From assembly GCA_959606705.1 (NCBI GenBank), contig CAUHLX010000150.1, forward strand, positions 1 to 6,856: DNA of 6,856 bases. Direction: 5' to 3'. The DNA comes from an uncultured Bacillota bacterium. GTDB lineage: Bacteria > Bacillota > Clostridia > Peptostreptococcales > Anaerovoracaceae. This document shows, one piece after another, positions 6,245 through 6,856 of this stretch; within the stretch, counting starts at the first letter, position 1; the number at the start of each line of letters is the position of its first letter. The notes beneath the pieces were generated by a model. That model had not been told where the DNA came from. It saw only the letters and a list, made by a program, of their open reading frames with translations, and searched no databases. The translations under genes and the position numbers were made by a program.

Positions 6245-6715
6245 TTATTCTAAATCAGGGAAGCCCAATTGCCGCAGTGCTTCAAACAGGATGATATTGG
6301 CGGAATTGGCCAGATTCAGCGATCGAAGCCTGGTATCCTCACTCATGGGAATTCGGATCGCCAGATCCTCATGAGCCTTTATGAAATCGCGGGGCAGGCC
6401 TGCCGTCTCCCTGCCGAACAGCAGCATATCCCCATCCTTATATTTAATATCGGTATACCGATGCTTTCCTTTCGTCGTAGCCAGATACATGGAAGCTCCC
6501 GCGTACCGTTCCATAAACGCGTCCAGGCTCCGGTGCATGGTCACATCTACGAAAGGCCAGTAATCCAGACCCGCCCGTTTAAGATGAGCGTCATCCACTG
6601 AAAATCCAAGAGGCTCCACCAAGTGCAGCTTTGCCCCCGTGGCCGCGCAGGAACGCGCGATATTGCCCGTATTCGGCGGAATTTCCGGTTCGACTAACAC
6701 AATGTGAATCGCCAT
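6245..6715 (-). CDS. trmL: tRNA (cytidine(34)/uridine(34)-2'-O)-methyltransferase, TrmL family
   Basis: TrmL proteins are SPOUT-class enzymes that use S-adenosylmethionine to 2'-O-methylate the wobble nucleotide of certain leucine tRNAs, which aids codon reading. The protein has 156 residues, the normal stand-alone length (YibK/CspR type), with no extra RNA-binding domain. The N-terminal motif is PPNTGNIARSCAATGAKLHL (13-32). The cofactor-binding trefoil-knot segments are LLFGRETAGLP (98-108) and IPMSEDTRLRSLNLANSAN (122-140), followed by IILFEALRQLG. The frame stays open upstream to 6808, but that reaches back through the promoter. The ATG at 6715 has AAAGGG nine bases upstream, and MAIHIVLVEPEIPPNTGN matches the family's N-terminus. 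It is followed by 229 nt before rpoN. Substrate specificity is inferred from the family. Confidence 0.93.
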   Translation of the reverse strand: MAIHIVLVEPEIPPNTGNIARSCAATGAKLHLVEPLGFSVDDAHLKRAGLDYWPFVDVTMHRSLDAFMERYAGASMYLATTKGKHRYTDIKYKDGDMLLFGRETAGLPRDFIKAHEDLAIRIPMSEDTRLRSLNLANSANIILFEALRQLGFPDLE

Positions 6716-6724
6716 AAGTCGGTA

Positions 6725-6730
6725 CCCTTT
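6725..6730 (-). promoter_or_regulatory. Ribosome binding site deciding the trmL start
   Basis: AAAGGG on the minus strand lies nine bases before the ATG at 6715. An in-frame ATG eight codons upstream (6739) has no such site before it, so the 156-residue product is preferred. Confidence 0.7.
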
Positions 6731-6750
6731 CTTAGTCATTTTTGGTGTTG

Positions 6751-6780
6751 TTTGATTGATATTGATTGACTTTGATTGTA
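6751..6780. repeat. Three 10-bp-period TTGATTG repeats at the trmL start point
   Basis: TTGATTG occurs at 6752-6758, 6762-6768 and 6772-6778, exactly one unit per 10 bp. The array touches the trmL -10 box (6780-6785) and covers the predicted start near 6773 and the first part of the leader. One unit per helical turn would place all three on the same face of the DNA, which fits cooperative binding by a regulator. No protein can be named. Confidence 0.65.
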
Positions 6781-6808
6781 TTATACAACACTTCAAAATA
6801 TATTTCAA
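6780..6808 (-). promoter_or_regulatory. Sigma-A-type promoter of trmL
   Basis: On the minus strand, TTGAAA (6803-6808, five of six matches to TTGACA) is followed by a 17-bp spacer and a perfect TATAAT (6780-6785). The DNA upstream is A/T-rich, including an A-run at 6822-6828 on this strand, resembling an UP element. Initiation near 6773 gives a leader of about 58 nt before trmL. Confidence 0.85.
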
Positions 6809-6826
6809 ACTATTTCTAAACTTTTT

Positions 6827-6855
6827 TTGATTTATATTTCGGTTTATATTATAAT
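6827..6855 (+). promoter_or_regulatory. Possible divergent sigma-A promoter reading out of the window
   Basis: On the plus strand, TTGATT (6827-6832, four of six matches) lies 17 bp before a perfect TATAAT (6850-6855). It would fire rightwards, away from trmL, into sequence beyond the window. The region is very AT-rich, so chance matches are possible. Confidence 0.5.
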
Positions 6856-6856
6856 G

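Noticed and set aside
6141..6374. Small plus-strand open frame spanning the trmL-rpoN spacer
   Set aside because: More than half lies antisense to trmL, it starts inside the promoter/operator region, and it resembles no known protein.
6716..6808. Longer trmL frame starting at a TTG at 6808
   Set aside because: That TTG is part of the -35 box of the trmL promoter, upstream of the predicted transcription start, so it cannot be translated from this promoter.

Overview
The window is a single-direction block, all on the minus strand. It has the gene content of a Clostridia-type Firmicute (Bacillota). Read in transcription order from the right edge, the genes are trmL, rpoN (sigma-54), gap, pgk, tpiA and eno, with eno cut off by the left edge. 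The evidence for a Firmicute is the rpoN gene beside a gap-pgk-tpiA-eno cluster, strong Shine-Dalgarno sites (AGGAGG type) before almost every gene, and sigma-A promoters with consensus TATAAT boxes. Coding regions are moderately GC-rich, while the promoter regions are strongly AT-rich. I cannot name a genus.

Right edge (about 6716-6856): this AT-rich region carries a near-consensus sigma-A promoter for trmL (TTGAAA, 17 bp, TATAAT). Three TTGATTG units at an exact 10-bp period follow directly at its start point. A second promoter-like element (TTGATT, 17 bp, TATAAT) points out of the window on the plus strand, so an unseen gene may be divergently transcribed. trmL (6245-6715) encodes a SPOUT-family tRNA wobble-position methyltransferase.

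6016-6244: this non-coding stretch between trmL and rpoN holds the most structured DNA in the window. Two similar extended -10 elements (TGGTATAAT and TGGTATAGT) lie 80 bp apart inside a 14/17-identical direct repeat. The upstream one overlaps an inverted repeat with perfect 8-bp arms. The downstream one abuts a perfect 15-bp palindrome. These look like rpoN promoters with possible operators.

1-6015: rpoN is followed after 146 bp by gap, then pgk (20-nt gap), tpiA (93-nt gap, containing a 10-bp-stem hairpin) and eno (74-nt gap). The four enzymes cover triose-phosphate interconversion, oxidation and substrate-level phosphorylation of glyceraldehyde-3-phosphate, and dehydration of 2-phosphoglycerate. 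Two genes usual in this cluster are absent: the repressor gene cggR, normally between rpoN and gap in clostridial relatives, and the phosphoglycerate mutase gene gpmI, normally between tpiA and eno. The mutase step must therefore be encoded elsewhere, and control of gap expression is unexplained.

I see no mobile element, CRISPR array, RNA gene or evidently novel multi-gene system. The points worth following are the regulatory DNA and the reduced operon layout.
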